This document shows, one piece after another, positions 11,408-23,911 of a stretch of 64,000 bases of DNA (within the stretch, counting starts at the first letter, position 1; each line of letters opens with the position of its first letter). A program made the translations under genes and the position numbers. Below the pieces are notes generated by a model. That model was not told the DNA's origin and searched no databases. It saw nothing but the letters and a program-made list of their open reading frames with translations. Origin of the DNA: Streptomyces sp. CB02414. Its GTDB lineage: Bacteria; Actinomycetota; Actinomycetes; Streptomycetales; Streptomycetaceae. Location: positions 796,765 to 860,764 of the forward strand of contig NZ_LIPF01000001.1 in NCBI RefSeq assembly GCF_001905385.1, in the 5' to 3' direction.

Positions 11408-12397
11408 TTACGCGCGTCCCCGTGAACGCGCCGCCCGCGCGACGGTCACCACGCACTTCTCCAGGGCGTACTCGGGGTCGTCCCCGCTGCCCTTCACCCC
11501 CGCGTCCGCCTCGGCCACCGCGCGCAGGGCCACCGAGACGCCGTCCGGGGTCCAGCCGCGCATCTGCTGCCGGACGCGGTCGATCTTCCACGGCGGCATG
11601 CCCAGCTCGCGGGCGAGGTCGGCGGGGCGTCCACCGCGGGCGGAGGAGAGCTTGCCGATGGCCCGCACGCCCTGGGCGAGCGCGCTGGTGATCAGTACCG
11701 GCGCCACTCCGGTCGCCAGGGACCAGCGCAGCGCCTCCAGGGCCTCAGCCGCCCGTCCCTCGACCGCGCGGTCGGCGACGGTGAAGCTGGAGGCCTCGGC
11801 CCGCCCGGTGTAGTACCGGCCGACGACGGCCTCGTCGATCGTGCCCTCGATGTCGGCGGTCAGCTGGGAGACCGCCGAGGCCAGCTCCCGCAGGTCGCTG
11901 CCGATCGCGTCGACCAGCGCCTGGCACGCCTCGGGGGTGGCGGACCGCCCGGCGGTGCGGAATTCCGCCCGCACGAAGGCCAGCCGGTCGGCGGGCTTGG
12001 TCATCCGGGCGCACGCCACCTCGCGGGCGCCCGCCTTGCGCGCGGCGTCCAGCAGGCCCTTGCCCTTGGCGCCGCCCGCGTGCAGCAGCACGAGGGTGAT
12101 CTCCTCGGCGGGCGCGCCGAGGTAGGCCTTGACGTCCTTGACCGTGTCGGCGGACAGGTCCTGCGCATTGCGTACGACGACGACCTTGCGCTCGGCGAAG
12201 AGCGAGGGGCTGGTGAGCTCGGCGAGCGTGCCGGGCTGCAGCTGGTCGGGGGTCAGGTCGCGTACGTCCGTGTCGGCGTCGGCGGCCTTCGCGGCGGCCG
12301 CCACCTCCTGCACGGCACGGTCGAGCAGGAGGTCCTCCTGGCCCACGGCAAGGGTCACCGGGGCGAGAGGGTCGTCATTCGCAGTCTTCCTGGCCAT
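11408..12397 (-). CDS. holA: DNA polymerase III subunit delta
   Basis: About 329 residues. Delta opens the sliding clamp as part of the clamp loader. Recognisable features are VTLAVGQEDLLLDRAV near the N-terminus, LTSPSLFAERKVVVVRNA (the family's conserved RLF-type segment) and the helical C-terminal collar domain. I start at the ATG at 12397 (MARKTANDD), which avoids the extra eight residues of the longer frame from 12421. It lies downstream of the small acidic gene and the YceI gene on the same strand, and ends at a shared terminator with rpsT. Confidence 0.93.
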   Translation of the reverse strand: MARKTANDDPLAPVTLAVGQEDLLLDRAVQEVAAAAKAADADTDVRDLTPDQLQPGTLAELTSPSLFAERKVVVVRNAQDLSADTVKDVKAYLGAPAEEITLVLLHAGGAKGKGLLDAARKAGAREVACARMTKPADRLAFVRAEFRTAGRSATPEACQALVDAIGSDLRELASAVSQLTADIEGTIDEAVVGRYYTGRAEASSFTVADRAVEGRAAEALEALRWSLATGVAPVLITSALAQGVRAIGKLSSARGGRPADLARELGMPPWKIDRVRQQMRGWTPDGVSVALRAVAEADAGVKGSGDDPEYALEKCVVTVARAARSRGRA

Positions 12398-12439
12398 CGC
12401 GACAAGCATCGCACGCGCCACTGACAGCGGCGGCGTGCC

Positions 12440-12694
12440 CTACGGCTCCTCGCGCCAGCCTTCCCACTCCCCCGCGAACGCGTCCAGCTCGGCGGGGTCC
12501 AGGGCCTCCCGCTCGTCCCGCAGGACGACGAGCCACTGGGCGTCCTCGGCGTCGTCCTCGCCGGCCAGCGCGTCCCTCAGGATGCGCGGTTCCTCGTCGG
12601 TCCCGAACCGCTCCCCGAGCTCCTGGGCGAGCTCCTCCGCGGCGTCGCGGTCGGGCAGCACCAGTACATGTCTCACGTCACTCACGGGTGCCAT
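12440..12694 (-). CDS. Small acidic protein of unknown function
   Basis: 84 residues, very acidic (Asp/Glu about 30%). It begins APVSDVRHVLVLPDRDAAEEL and ends EWEGWREEP. The hydrophobic DVRHVLVLPD strand followed by an amphipathic helix, and a second strand (QWLVVLRDE), suggest a small alpha/beta fold. I do not recognise a family. It begins 6 bp after the YceI gene stop and precedes holA, so it is probably the middle gene of a three-gene transcript. A downstream GTG (SDVRHV) is an alternative start. Confidence 0.65.
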   Translation of the reverse strand: MAPVSDVRHVLVLPDRDAAEELAQELGERFGTDEEPRILRDALAGEDDAEDAQWLVVLRDEREALDPAELDAFAGEWEGWREEP

Positions 12695-12700
12695 TGTCGG

Positions 12701-13582
12701 TCAGGCCTTGGGCACGATCTGCACGTCGAGGTCGATGCGGATGCTGGGCCCGACGACGGCGATGCCGCGCGCCAGCATCGTCTGCCAGCTGACCGTGAAG
12801 TCGTCGCGGTGCAGCTCGGTGGTGGCGCGGCAGGCCGCCCGCGTCTCGCCCTCCATGCCGTTGCCGAGGCCGAGGTACTCGGCGTCCAGCGTGACCGTGC
12901 GCGTCACACCGTGCAGCGACAGCGCGCCGGTCACGGCCCAGCGGTTGCCGCCGCGGTGCGTGAACTTGTCTCCGTAGAACTCCAGCGTCGGATACCGCTG
13001 CACATCCAGGAAGTCCGCGGACCGCAGGTGGTCGTCGCGCATCTTCACGTTGGTGTCGATGGACGCCGCGTCCATCACCACGTGCATCGCCGACTGCTCC
13101 ATGTCCTCGGCGATCCGCACCGCGCCGGCGAACGCGTTGAAGCGGCCGTGGATGCGGGCCAGACCGATGTGCCGCGCGGTGAACGCGATCGAGGAGTGCG
13201 TCGGCTCGATCTCCCAGTCGCCCGGCGTGGGCAGCTCCGGGGGCTGGGCCACCTGCAGCGTCACGTCGCCGAGCGACGCCAGCGCGTCCTCGGTGACCGT
13301 CGCGGACGCCCGGTAGGGCGTGTAGCCCTCGGCGGACACGGCGAGCCGGTACTCCCCCGCGGGCACCGTCGCCACGAACGACCCGAAGGGGTCGGTCCCG
13401 CCGCCGACCACCTTGCGCCCCATGGTGTCGCTGACCGCGAACTCCGCGTTCGCGACCGGCTCGTTGACGGGGTCGAGGACCCGGCAGCTGAGCACCCCCG
13501 CGTTCGGCGGCGTTGGCACCGCGGCCAGGGGTCCCGTCCGTTGCATCCGCCTCGTACGGTTCCCCAGCAAGCGGCCGATCAT
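12701..13582 (-). CDS. YceI-like lipocalin-fold protein with N-terminal carboxypeptidase-regulatory-like domain
   Basis: About 293 residues. An N-terminal Ig-like carboxypeptidase-regulatory domain (about residues 25-110; GVLSCRVLDPVNEPVANAEF, VPAGEYRLAVSAEGYTPY) is followed by a YceI beta-barrel (about 120-290; EPTHSSIAFTARHIGLARIHG, FYGDKFTHRGG, LHGVTRTV, IRIDLDVQI). YceI barrels bind polyisoprenoids in characterised members; the fused front domain is common in actinobacteria. No signal peptide or membrane segment is visible. I chose ATG 13582, with AGAGGG 8 nt upstream; a GTG at 13591 is possible. Confidence 0.88.
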   Translation of the reverse strand: MIGRLLGNRTRRMQRTGPLAAVPTPPNAGVLSCRVLDPVNEPVANAEFAVSDTMGRKVVGGGTDPFGSFVATVPAGEYRLAVSAEGYTPYRASATVTEDALASLGDVTLQVAQPPELPTPGDWEIEPTHSSIAFTARHIGLARIHGRFNAFAGAVRIAEDMEQSAMHVVMDAASIDTNVKMRDDHLRSADFLDVQRYPTLEFYGDKFTHRGGNRWAVTGALSLHGVTRTVTLDAEYLGLGNGMEGETRAACRATTELHRDDFTVSWQTMLARGIAVVGPSIRIDLDVQIVPKA

Positions 13583-13728
13583 CTGCGACACCCTCTGCGT
13601 GACGTGAAAAATGGTTAACGAAGAAACATTCGATCACCATTGGGGCTTTCGAGGCAACACGGGGCCACATCGCGGGAAAGCGGCGCATGTGCCGCGAGTA
13701 CGCACGAGTGGGCCCGTGTGGCCCGGTT

Positions 13729-14550
13729 TCAGCGCTCCCGGCGGGTTTCCTCACGAGCGGGCCCGGCGGGCCCGGCGGGCACCCGGTCGAGGCGGACACC
13801 GAAGAGGTCCCGGTACACCCCCAGCACCTCCTCGTCCGTCGTCACCTCACGCACCTCCCGTCCCCCGTCGGCGGCGGTCGTCGTGAGCCTGCGCCCGCTG
13901 AGCGTGACCCGCCCTCCGTCCTCCGTGAGCCGCGAGCACACCGGGGACTGGAGGAAGTGCGACCGGGGGGAGGTGCTGTGCCACCACGCACCGGCCACGA
14001 AGTCGCCGAGCACTCTCGGGCGCGGCTCCAGCCGGTACACGGGCTTCCCGTCGCACAGCACGTCCAGGTCGGCCGCGTCCGGCCCCGTCGCTGCGATCCG
14101 GAAGGTCCCTCCGGGGTCTTCCTGCTCGCCCCGCTCCCCGAACTCCAACGGGCCGTGACTGTGCGCCCCGAATCCGACGTCGGCCAGCCAGTCGCCCCCG
14201 TCCACCGTCCGCACCAGCAGCGCCATGTGGTCGTACGGGATCCCGAGCACGCCCCCGTCCCCGTACACCCGCGCCGCGAGCAGCGTGACCTCGTACCCGA
14301 GCGCGGACAGCAACGCACCGAAGAGGCCGTTGAGTTCGTAACAGAACCCGCCCCGCCGCGCGCCCACGACCTTCTCCAGCAGCCGCGCCTCCTCCAGCAC
14401 GATCTCCTCGCCCAGGTGCACGGACAGGTTCTCGAACGGCACCGTCCGCAGATGGCGCAGATGCAGCTCGCGCAGGGCGTCGAGGGTGGGCCGGGCCGGA
14501 GAATCGGCTCCGAGCCGGCGGAGATAGGCGTCGACGTGTGATGTCTCCAT
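13729..14550 (-). CDS. Arylamine N-acetyltransferase
   Basis: A 273-residue NAT-family enzyme that transfers acetyl from acetyl-CoA to arylamines or related amines. The Cys-His-Asp triad is intact: Cys70 in RRGGFCYELNGLF, His108 in YDHMALLV and Asp124 in WLADVGFG. The upstream frame to 14826 is low-complexity, so I start at METSHVDAYLRRLG. It diverges from the histidine phosphatase gene at 14649. NATs in actinomycetes can also act as amide synthases in antibiotic clusters, but no such cluster is here. Confidence 0.93.
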   Translation of the reverse strand: METSHVDAYLRRLGADSPARPTLDALRELHLRHLRTVPFENLSVHLGEEIVLEEARLLEKVVGARRGGFCYELNGLFGALLSALGYEVTLLAARVYGDGGVLGIPYDHMALLVRTVDGGDWLADVGFGAHSHGPLEFGERGEQEDPGGTFRIAATGPDAADLDVLCDGKPVYRLEPRPRVLGDFVAGAWWHSTSPRSHFLQSPVCSRLTEDGGRVTLSGRRLTTTAADGGREVREVTTDEEVLGVYRDLFGVRLDRVPAGPAGPAREETRRER

Positions 14551-14648
14551 GCCCTCAGTCTCCTGGAACGCGACTGGACGGAACCGGCGATGCGGGGCCA
14601 GGCGTCCATCGGTGCACAAGATCGCTGGTGAACGTGGAGGAGCATGCG

Positions 14649-15272
14649 ATGACCGGCACAGCCACCCGATACCTCTGTCTGGCCCGGCACGGCGAGGCGT
14701 CGTCGGACGAGAGCGGGCTGACGGAGAACGGCCGCCGGCAAGCCGTGCTGCTCGGCCGGCGTCTCCGGGATCTCCCCCTGACGGCCGTTCACCACGGTCC
14801 GCTGCCCCGGGCCGAACAGACCGCACGCCTCATCGGTGACCAGTTGGAGAACGTGCCTCTCCACGCCTCGGAAGTCGCCGGTGACTACGTTCCCCACGTG
14901 CCGGACAGGCACGAGCTCCCGGTGGAATCGGCGGACTTCTTCCTCGCCTTCCTCGCCGGGGCCACCGAGGAGGAGCGGGAGCAGGGACCCGCGCTGGCCC
15001 GCCGGGCACTGGACATGTTCACCGGGCCGGTGGACGGTGAACAGGACCGTTACGAACTGGTCGTCACCCACAACTTCCTGATCGCCTGGCTCGTACGGGA
15101 CGCCATGCACGCGCCGCCGTGGCGCTGGCTCGGCCTCAACCACTGCAACGCCGCACTCACGGTCATCCGCTACGCACCCGGCCGGCCCGCCTCCGTCCTC
15201 ACCACCAACGACATGCGCCATCTGCCCACCGAGCTGCGCTGGACCGGATTTCCTCCCGAGGTGCGCGTCTGA
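14649..15272 (+). CDS. Histidine phosphatase (phosphoglycerate mutase-like) family protein
   Basis: A 207-residue histidine phosphatase. The phospho-acceptor motif LARHGEA has its RHG at residues 13-15, and the second catalytic His is in VVTHNFLIAWLVRD. It is shorter and more divergent than true phosphoglycerate mutase. GGAGGAGC lies just upstream of the ATG at 14649, which supports this start. Substrate unknown. It converges on comEC. Confidence 0.85.
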   Translation: MTGTATRYLCLARHGEASSDESGLTENGRRQAVLLGRRLRDLPLTAVHHGPLPRAEQTARLIGDQLENVPLHASEVAGDYVPHVPDRHELPVESADFFLAFLAGATEEEREQGPALARRALDMFTGPVDGEQDRYELVVTHNFLIAWLVRDAMHAPPWRWLGLNHCNAALTVIRYAPGRPASVLTTNDMRHLPTELRWTGFPPEVRV

Positions 15273-15315
15273 GGGTGCCTGTAGCACGTGACGCTGTCCG
15301 GCAGCCGCCCATGCC

Positions 15316-17904
15316 TCAGTCACCCGCCACCCGCAGCGCCTCCCCCGTACCGGCGACCGCCAGCGCCCCGTCCCGGTCCGTGCGCAGCACCATCGCGCCC
15401 CGCGAGCGCAGCGCGGCGACGGTGGCCGGCGCGGGGTGGCCGTAGGTGTTGTCCTCACCGCAGCTGATGAGCGCCAGCCGCGGGGCCACCTTCCGTATGA
15501 GGCCGGGGTCCTGGTGGGCGGAGCCGTGGTGGGCGACCTTCAGTACGTCGACCTCCTCCAGGGCCGCGGCGGCCGGTGATCTCGCCAGGGCCTGCTGGGC
15601 CGGGGGCTCCAGGTCCCCGAGGAGCAGCAGGCGCAGGCCCGCCGCCCGCACCAGGAGGGTGACGCTGGCGTCGTTGGCGCCTTCCGCACTCGGCGGCGGG
15701 GGCGTGGGCGAACCCGGCGGCGCGGCGGCCGGTGGTGTGCTCGCGGGTGGCCACACCACCTCCCAGGACAGCGGGCCGGTCCGTCGCCGTTCCCCAGCGG
15801 TGGCGTGCCGCAGGGGGATCTGCCGGGCCGCCGCCTGTCTGCGCACGAACTCCGCCTGGTCGGCGGGTTCTTCCAGGGCCGTGGTCTCGATCGCGCCCAC
15901 CGAGCGTCCCCGCAGTACCCCGGGCAGACCCGCCACGTGGTCGGCGTGGAAGTGGGTCAGCAGCACGAGTGGGATGCGGGTGATGCCGAGTGCGCGCAGG
16001 CAGTGGTCGACCAGCGCCGGGTCGGGTCCGGCGTCCACGACGACGGCCGTGTCGTCGCCCGCCGCGAGGACCAGGGCGTCGCCCTGTCCCACGTCGCACA
16101 TCACCATCCGCCAGCCGGATGGGGGCCACCCGGCGATCACCCGGGTCAGCGGTGGCGGCTGCACCACCGCCAGCGCCAGCACCACCGCGCAGACACCGCA
16201 CCACCAGGGGTGCTTCAGCAGCCGTCGGCCGAGGAACAGCACCGCCACCGTGGCGAGGGCGAGGAGCGCCGCGCCCGGCCAGCTGCCCGGCCAGTCCACA
16301 CCCGCGCCGGGCAGCGCGGCGCCGGTGCGGGCGATCCCCGCGATCCACTCGGCCGGCCAGCCCCCGCACCAGGCCAGCGCCTTGGCCAACGGCATCGCCA
16401 GTGGTGCCGTCGCCAGGGCCGCGAAGCCCAGCACCGTGGCCGGTGCCACCGCGAACTCCGCGAGCAGGTTGCACGGCACCGCGACCAGACTCACCCGCGC
16501 CGACAGCACGGCGACGACCGGCGCGCACACGGCCTGCGCCGCGCCCGCGGCGGCCAGTGCCTCGGCGAGCCGGGGCGGGACGCCGCGTCGGCGCAGTGCC
16601 GCGCTCCAGCGCGGGGCGAACGTGAGCAGCGCGCCGGTGGCCAGCACGGAGAGCAGGAAGCCGTAACTGCGGGCCAGCCACGGGTCGTACAGCACCAGCA
16701 GCAGGACCGCCGTCGCCAGCGCCGGGAGCAGGGACCTGCGGCGTCCGGTGGCCAGGGCGAGGAGGGCGACGGTTCCGCAGGCGGCGGCACGCAGCACGCT
16801 CGGGTCGGGGCGGCACACCACGACGAAGGCCAGGGCGAGCACCCCGCCGAGCAGCGCGGTCGTCCGCAGGGAGATGCCGAGGTGTGGTGCCAGTCCCCGG
16901 CGTTCGCTGCGCTGGGCCAGTCCGGGAGGGCCGAGCAGCAGCGCCAGCACGATCGTGAAGTTGGCTCCGGACACGGCCAGCGTGTGCGCGAGGTCGGTCT
17001 CCTTGAACGCCTCCTCCAGCTCGGGCGTGATGCGCGAGGTGTCCCCGACGACCAGCCCCGGCAGCAGGGCTCGCGCGTCCGCGGACAGGCCGTCGGTGGC
17101 CTCCCGCAGACCGGCTCGCAGTCGTCCCGCGAGTCGTTGCGCGTCCGACGGGCCGGCCACCACCTGCGGGCCCGCGGGATCGTTCCGTAACCGCAGCACG
17201 GCGGCGACGCGGTCGCCGGGCGTCCTCGGGGGCGCCGTGCGAGCGGTGACGCGGAGCCGCGTGGTGGGCAGGAGCTCCAGCCAACGGGCGGTGCCGGCGC
17301 CTGCCTTGTCCGACTCGTCACTCCCGCCCACGTCGACGAGCATGAGCACCGGCGTCCGCGTCCGGACCTCCCGCCCGCCGGTCTCGGTCACCCGTCGTAC
17401 GTCGCCCTCGATCAGCACGGTGCGCGGCACGGCACGGTTCCCCCGGGTTCTGGGCCGGGTGAGGCGGGGGTCGGCGGTGAGCTCGACCTCCGCGGTGACC
17501 GTGGCGTACTGCCGGGCCAGCGCCGGTACGGGCCCGCGCCGCAGGTCGGCGCCGTGCAGCGCGGCCGAGGCCGCGGAGGCGGCGACGCAGAGGAGGAGGG
17601 CGGCGACCGAGGCCCGGGACCGTCCTCGTGCGGGCCCGCGTTTGCGTGTCCTCAGCAGCAGGGCGGCGGCCACCGCCAGACCGACCGCCACCACGCCCAC
17701 GGCCCACCCGGCCGGCGCGTCCAGCAGCAGTGCCGCCGTGCCCCAGGCGGCGAGCGCGGGCGGGACCAGCCGCAGGTCCGCGGGGCCCTCCTGCCGAGGG
17801 TGTGCGGCTCCGAGCCGGTGCCCGGAGGCGGCGTGCACGGGGGCGCGCGGAGATGCCGTGCCGTTGGCGGCGTTCGTCTGCGCGTCGTCCGACCCGGTGC
17901 TCAT
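15316..17904 (-). CDS. comEC: ComEC/Rec2-type DNA uptake channel protein
   Basis: 862 residues. ComEC forms the inner-membrane channel for single-stranded DNA in competent bacteria. Two or three N-terminal membrane helices, a small soluble domain, the hydrophobic competence domain (about residues 260-560; LAHTLAVSGANFTIVLALLL is diagnostic) and a C-terminal metallo-beta-lactamase domain (from about 600; LLTHFHADHVAGLPG and LKVAHHGSAHQD) are all present and uninterrupted. Its ATG overlaps the comEA TGA by 4 bp (ATGA), so the pair is translationally coupled. Streptomyces are not known to be naturally competent, so its physiological job is open. Confidence 0.92.
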   Translation of the reverse strand: MSTGSDDAQTNAANGTASPRAPVHAASGHRLGAAHPRQEGPADLRLVPPALAAWGTAALLLDAPAGWAVGVVAVGLAVAAALLLRTRKRGPARGRSRASVAALLLCVAASAASAALHGADLRRGPVPALARQYATVTAEVELTADPRLTRPRTRGNRAVPRTVLIEGDVRRVTETGGREVRTRTPVLMLVDVGGSDESDKAGAGTARWLELLPTTRLRVTARTAPPRTPGDRVAAVLRLRNDPAGPQVVAGPSDAQRLAGRLRAGLREATDGLSADARALLPGLVVGDTSRITPELEEAFKETDLAHTLAVSGANFTIVLALLLGPPGLAQRSERRGLAPHLGISLRTTALLGGVLALAFVVVCRPDPSVLRAAACGTVALLALATGRRRSLLPALATAVLLLVLYDPWLARSYGFLLSVLATGALLTFAPRWSAALRRRGVPPRLAEALAAAGAAQAVCAPVVAVLSARVSLVAVPCNLLAEFAVAPATVLGFAALATAPLAMPLAKALAWCGGWPAEWIAGIARTGAALPGAGVDWPGSWPGAALLALATVAVLFLGRRLLKHPWWCGVCAVVLALAVVQPPPLTRVIAGWPPSGWRMVMCDVGQGDALVLAAGDDTAVVVDAGPDPALVDHCLRALGITRIPLVLLTHFHADHVAGLPGVLRGRSVGAIETTALEEPADQAEFVRRQAAARQIPLRHATAGERRRTGPLSWEVVWPPASTPPAAAPPGSPTPPPPSAEGANDASVTLLVRAAGLRLLLLGDLEPPAQQALARSPAAAALEEVDVLKVAHHGSAHQDPGLIRKVAPRLALISCGEDNTYGHPAPATVAALRSRGAMVLRTDRDGALAVAGTGEALRVAGD

Positions 17905-18941
17905 GGCCGCACGAGATTACGCAGGTCGGCGAAGCGGCGGTCGCCGATACCGTTGACCTCGCGCAGCTCGTCGACCGAGCGGAAACCGCCGTTCCGAGTG
18001 CGGTAGTCGATGATGTGCTGAGCCAGCACCGGGCCGACGCCCGGGAGGGTGTCGAGCTGGTCGGCGGTTGCCGTGTTGAGGGAAACCGGTGCCGCGGGAG
18101 CGGCCGGTCCCCCCGCCGCGCCGCTCGGGCCGGCACCTGCGGGCTGTGCCGGAGCGCCGACGATCACCTGCTCGCCGTCCACGAGGAAGCGGGCGCGGTT
18201 CAGGCCGTCGGTCTTCGTGCCGGACCGTACTCCCCCGGCGGCGCGCAGGGCGTCCTCGACCCGTGAACCGGCCGGGAGCCGGTGGACCCCGGGCTCGCGC
18301 ACCTTGCCGCCGACGTCCACCACGATCTCGGCCCCGGCCGTCGCCGGCGCGGTGCCCGCGGGCGGGTCGGGGGCCGTCCGCCCGTCGGCCGCCTCGCTCT
18401 TCTCCCCGGCACCGTAGGCCGCCGCCTCCCGCACCACCTCGGGCGCGGAGACCGGCTGGGTGCGGCCGGTCCAGAAGTGCTGCACGGCGAAGACCGCGGC
18501 GACCACGAGCAGGACCGTGAGCGCGACCGCGCTGCGCCGCTCCACCCCGCACCGGGTCTGCAGCCACACCGGCACGCGCTCCCGCAGCGCCTGCCCGGCG
18601 CGTTCGCGCCAGGTGAGCGCGTCGGCGTCCGCGGCAGCCCCGGCGTCCGTGAGGGCGACCGGATCCGGTGCGGTCCCCGCCCTGCCCGGCTCCCGCTCCT
18701 GTTCCCCGTCCGGCGGTCCCTTCCCCGACTCCCCCCGCACACCGGCGCCTTCGCCGAAGATCGCCTCCGCGCGGAGACGGAGATCGTCCGGCGGCGGACG
18801 ACGGCGCCCGTGCCGTGCGCCGCCGGGTGGACCGGGACGGGAGCGGAGTGCGCGACGGTGGCGGGAACGGCCGTCCGAGGCCGGCCCGCGTCCCGGGCCG
18901 CTGGTCGCGTGCGGTGTACGTGTGCGTGATCGAAGAGCCAT
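17901..18941 (-). CDS. comEA: ComEA-type DNA-binding membrane protein
   Basis: About 346 residues. A long basic and proline-rich cytoplasmic N-terminus, one membrane helix (AVALTVLLVVAAVFAVQHF), an SLBB domain (about residues 205-265; VDVGGKVREPGVHRLPAGSR) and a C-terminal double helix-hairpin-helix domain (LNTATADQLDTLPGVGPVLA, then EVNGIGDRRFADLRNLV) that binds dsDNA. This is the standard ComEA order. Its stop overlaps the comEC start. The start is uncertain: ATG 18941 is used, GTG 18968 is the alternative; neither has a clear ribosome site. Confidence 0.9.
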   Translation of the reverse strand: MALRSRTRTPHATSGPGRGPASDGRSRHRRALRSRPGPPGGARHGRRRPPPDDLRLRAEAIFGEGAGVRGESGKGPPDGEQEREPGRAGTAPDPVALTDAGAAADADALTWRERAGQALRERVPVWLQTRCGVERRSAVALTVLLVVAAVFAVQHFWTGRTQPVSAPEVVREAAAYGAGEKSEAADGRTAPDPPAGTAPATAGAEIVVDVGGKVREPGVHRLPAGSRVEDALRAAGGVRSGTKTDGLNRARFLVDGEQVIVGAPAQPAGAGPSGAAGGPAAPAAPVSLNTATADQLDTLPGVGPVLAQHIIDYRTRNGGFRSVDELREVNGIGDRRFADLRNLVRP

Positions 18942-19067
18942 GCGACGAGGATGGGGGCACCTCGCCACCTCGCGATGATCATGCTCGATTCCGGGGGACT
19001 ACCGACAAGTTGTGGACAACTCAGGCCCTCACACGAGTGATAGGGCGCGTCCCGAGTGACCGACGCG

Positions 19068-19913
19068 TCACCGCGACGAGACCACGACCCCCAACAGCCC
19101 CGGCCCTGTGTGCGCCCCGATCACCGCGCCGACCTCGCTCACATGCAGGTCGGCCAGTGCCGGCACCCGCTCCCGCAGGCGCTCCCCCAGGGCCGACGCC
19201 CGGTCGGGCGCGGCGAGATGGTGGACGGCGATGTCGACGGGGGCACTGCCCGCGCGCTCGGCGACGATTTCCTCCAGCCGGGCGATGGCCCTGGACGCCG
19301 TACGGACCTTCTCCAGGGGCTCGATGCGTCCGTCGGCCAGCTGCAGCAGGGGTTTCACCGCGAGCGCGGAGCCGAACAGGGCCTGGGCGGCTCCGATCCG
19401 GCCGCCCCGGCGCAGGTAGTCCAGGGTGTCGACGTAGAAGTAGGCGGAGGTGCCCGCGGCCCGCTTCTCCGCGGCCGTGACCGCCTCGTCCACGGTGCCG
19501 CCCGTCTCCGCCGTCTCCGCCGCGGCGAGCGCGCAGAAGCCGAGGGCCATCGCGATCATGCCGGTGTCCACGACCCGCACCGGCACCGGCGCCTCCCGCG
19601 CGGCGACGACGGCCGCGTCGTGGGTGCCGGAGAGCTCCGCGGAGAGGTGGAGGGAGACGATGGCGTCGGCGCCGGAGTCGGCGATGCGGCGGTAGGTCTC
19701 GGCGAAGAGCTCGGGCGCGGGGCGGGAGGTGGTGACCGGGCGCCGTTTCTGCAGGGCCTGGGCCAGCGAACGGGTCGAGATCTCGGTGCCCTCTTCCAGC
19801 GCCCGGTCGCCGAGGACGACGGTCAGGGGTACCGCGGTGATGCCGTGCCGCTCCATCGTCCGGGCCGGGAGGTAGGCCGTTGAATCCGTGACGATCGCGA
19901 CATGGCGGGACAT
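19068..19913 (-). CDS. DegV family fatty-acid-binding protein
   Basis: About 281 residues, starting MSRHVAIVTDSTAYLP, the conserved DegV opening. TSRPAPELF, VSLHLSAELSGTHDAA, RVVDTGMIAMALG and VNP-like GIGAAQALFGS segments follow the family order. DegV/FakB proteins bind fatty acids; in firmicutes they present them to the kinase FakA. I start at residue MSRHVAI rather than the frame's first Met at 19943. It is a single gene between comEA (97-bp gap) and a membrane-anchored hypothetical gene. Confidence 0.9.
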   Translation of the reverse strand: MSRHVAIVTDSTAYLPARTMERHGITAVPLTVVLGDRALEEGTEISTRSLAQALQKRRPVTTSRPAPELFAETYRRIADSGADAIVSLHLSAELSGTHDAAVVAAREAPVPVRVVDTGMIAMALGFCALAAAETAETGGTVDEAVTAAEKRAAGTSAYFYVDTLDYLRRGGRIGAAQALFGSALAVKPLLQLADGRIEPLEKVRTASRAIARLEEIVAERAGSAPVDIAVHHLAAPDRASALGERLRERVPALADLHVSEVGAVIGAHTGPGLLGVVVSSR

Positions 19914-19985
19914 GAGCTGGAGGTTACCTGCCGTAGCGCCCATACGGCAGCCCGGCCCCGGTGGCCGGCTCCCGGAGGGCTGTGA

Positions 19986-20744
19986 TCAGGTCGTGTTCTC
20001 CGGGCGGGCCTGCTTCTGCCAGGGGTGGACGGGGCTCGGAGCGGGCGGGGTGATGGCGGGCCGCTCGGACTCTTCCGCGGGCTCCGGTCGCGGTTCCGAC
20101 CGCGGTTCCGGCCGCGGTTCCTTCGGCCAGCTCTGCGGGGCGGGCGGGGCGTCGGTGGCCGGCGCCTCGGGCCAGGACGGCGGCGCGGCGGCGGGCTCCG
20201 TCTCGGTCCAGTGCCGCAGCGCACCGGCCTCGACGTCGATCTGGGCGCTGAGCGAGTCCAGGTCGTCGTCGGCGAAGCGGCGGGCCCGGTCACGGGCCGC
20301 CCAGCGCAGGGACTCCGCCGACCGGGCGATGCGCTCGGTGCGTTCCCGCAGCTCGGGCAGGCGCTGGGCGAGCGTGGCACGGTCGGGTTCGGACTCCAGG
20401 CGCCTGAGCTCCCCGTCCAGTTCGAATGCGTGCGCGCTGAGCCGCTCGAAGAGGCCCAGGGACTCCTTGAGGGACTCGTCCTCGGCGACGCCCGCGTGCA
20501 GGGCGTCCTGCGTGGCCCGCATCGAGGTGCGCAATGTCAGCCGCAGCTGGGCGAGCTCGGCGGCCGGGCCGACCTGGACGAGGGACTTGGCGCGCAGCGT
20601 GTGGTCCTCGACCGTGCGGCGGGCCTGGGTGATGCCGCGGTCCACGCTGCGCTTGGCGGCGCCGACGGCCTTCACCGTGGCGTAGACGCCCAGCACGACG
20701 GCGAGCAGGAAGAGCAGGGCGAAGACTGTGATGGCTGCTTCCAC
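19986..20744 (-). CDS. Membrane-anchored coiled-coil protein of unknown function
   Basis: About 252 residues. An N-terminal membrane helix (ITVFALLFLLAVVLGVYATVKAV) is followed by roughly 150 residues of charged helix with heptad-like spacing, then a proline-rich C-terminal tail containing short PRPEPRSEPRPEP repeats. I do not recognise a family. The GTG start at 20744 is supported by an upstream GGAGGAGGAG. The topology suggests a short external or buried N-terminus with a cytoplasmic coiled coil. It lies downstream of leuS on the same strand with a 205-bp gap. Confidence 0.75.
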   Translation of the reverse strand: MEAAITVFALLFLLAVVLGVYATVKAVGAAKRSVDRGITQARRTVEDHTLRAKSLVQVGPAAELAQLRLTLRTSMRATQDALHAGVAEDESLKESLGLFERLSAHAFELDGELRRLESEPDRATLAQRLPELRERTERIARSAESLRWAARDRARRFADDDLDSLSAQIDVEAGALRHWTETEPAAAPPSWPEAPATDAPPAPQSWPKEPRPEPRSEPRPEPAEESERPAITPPAPSPVHPWQKQARPENTT

Positions 20745-20948
20745 GAAGCTCCTCCTCCGAGCGTCCGGCCCACCGGACGGCAGACCGGCAGGCCGACCGG
20801 CCGACAGATCGACAGGCCGCGGCACTCTCCGCGCCGCTCTTCCACGGTAAACGCAGCGGGCAGGCCCCAGGTTCCGACGGAACCCCGAACCTGCCCGCAC
20901 ACATCCCTGAAACGGCCCGTAGGGGGCTGTCCTACCCGGCCGCCCGTC

Positions 20949-23834
<2,886 letters not shown>

Positions 23835-23911
23835 GATCCTCAAAGCTCCATCGATCGTCTCTGCCAGCGGCTGCGACCTTCAAGACCAGCGGCTGCGATT
23901 GCCGGGAAATG

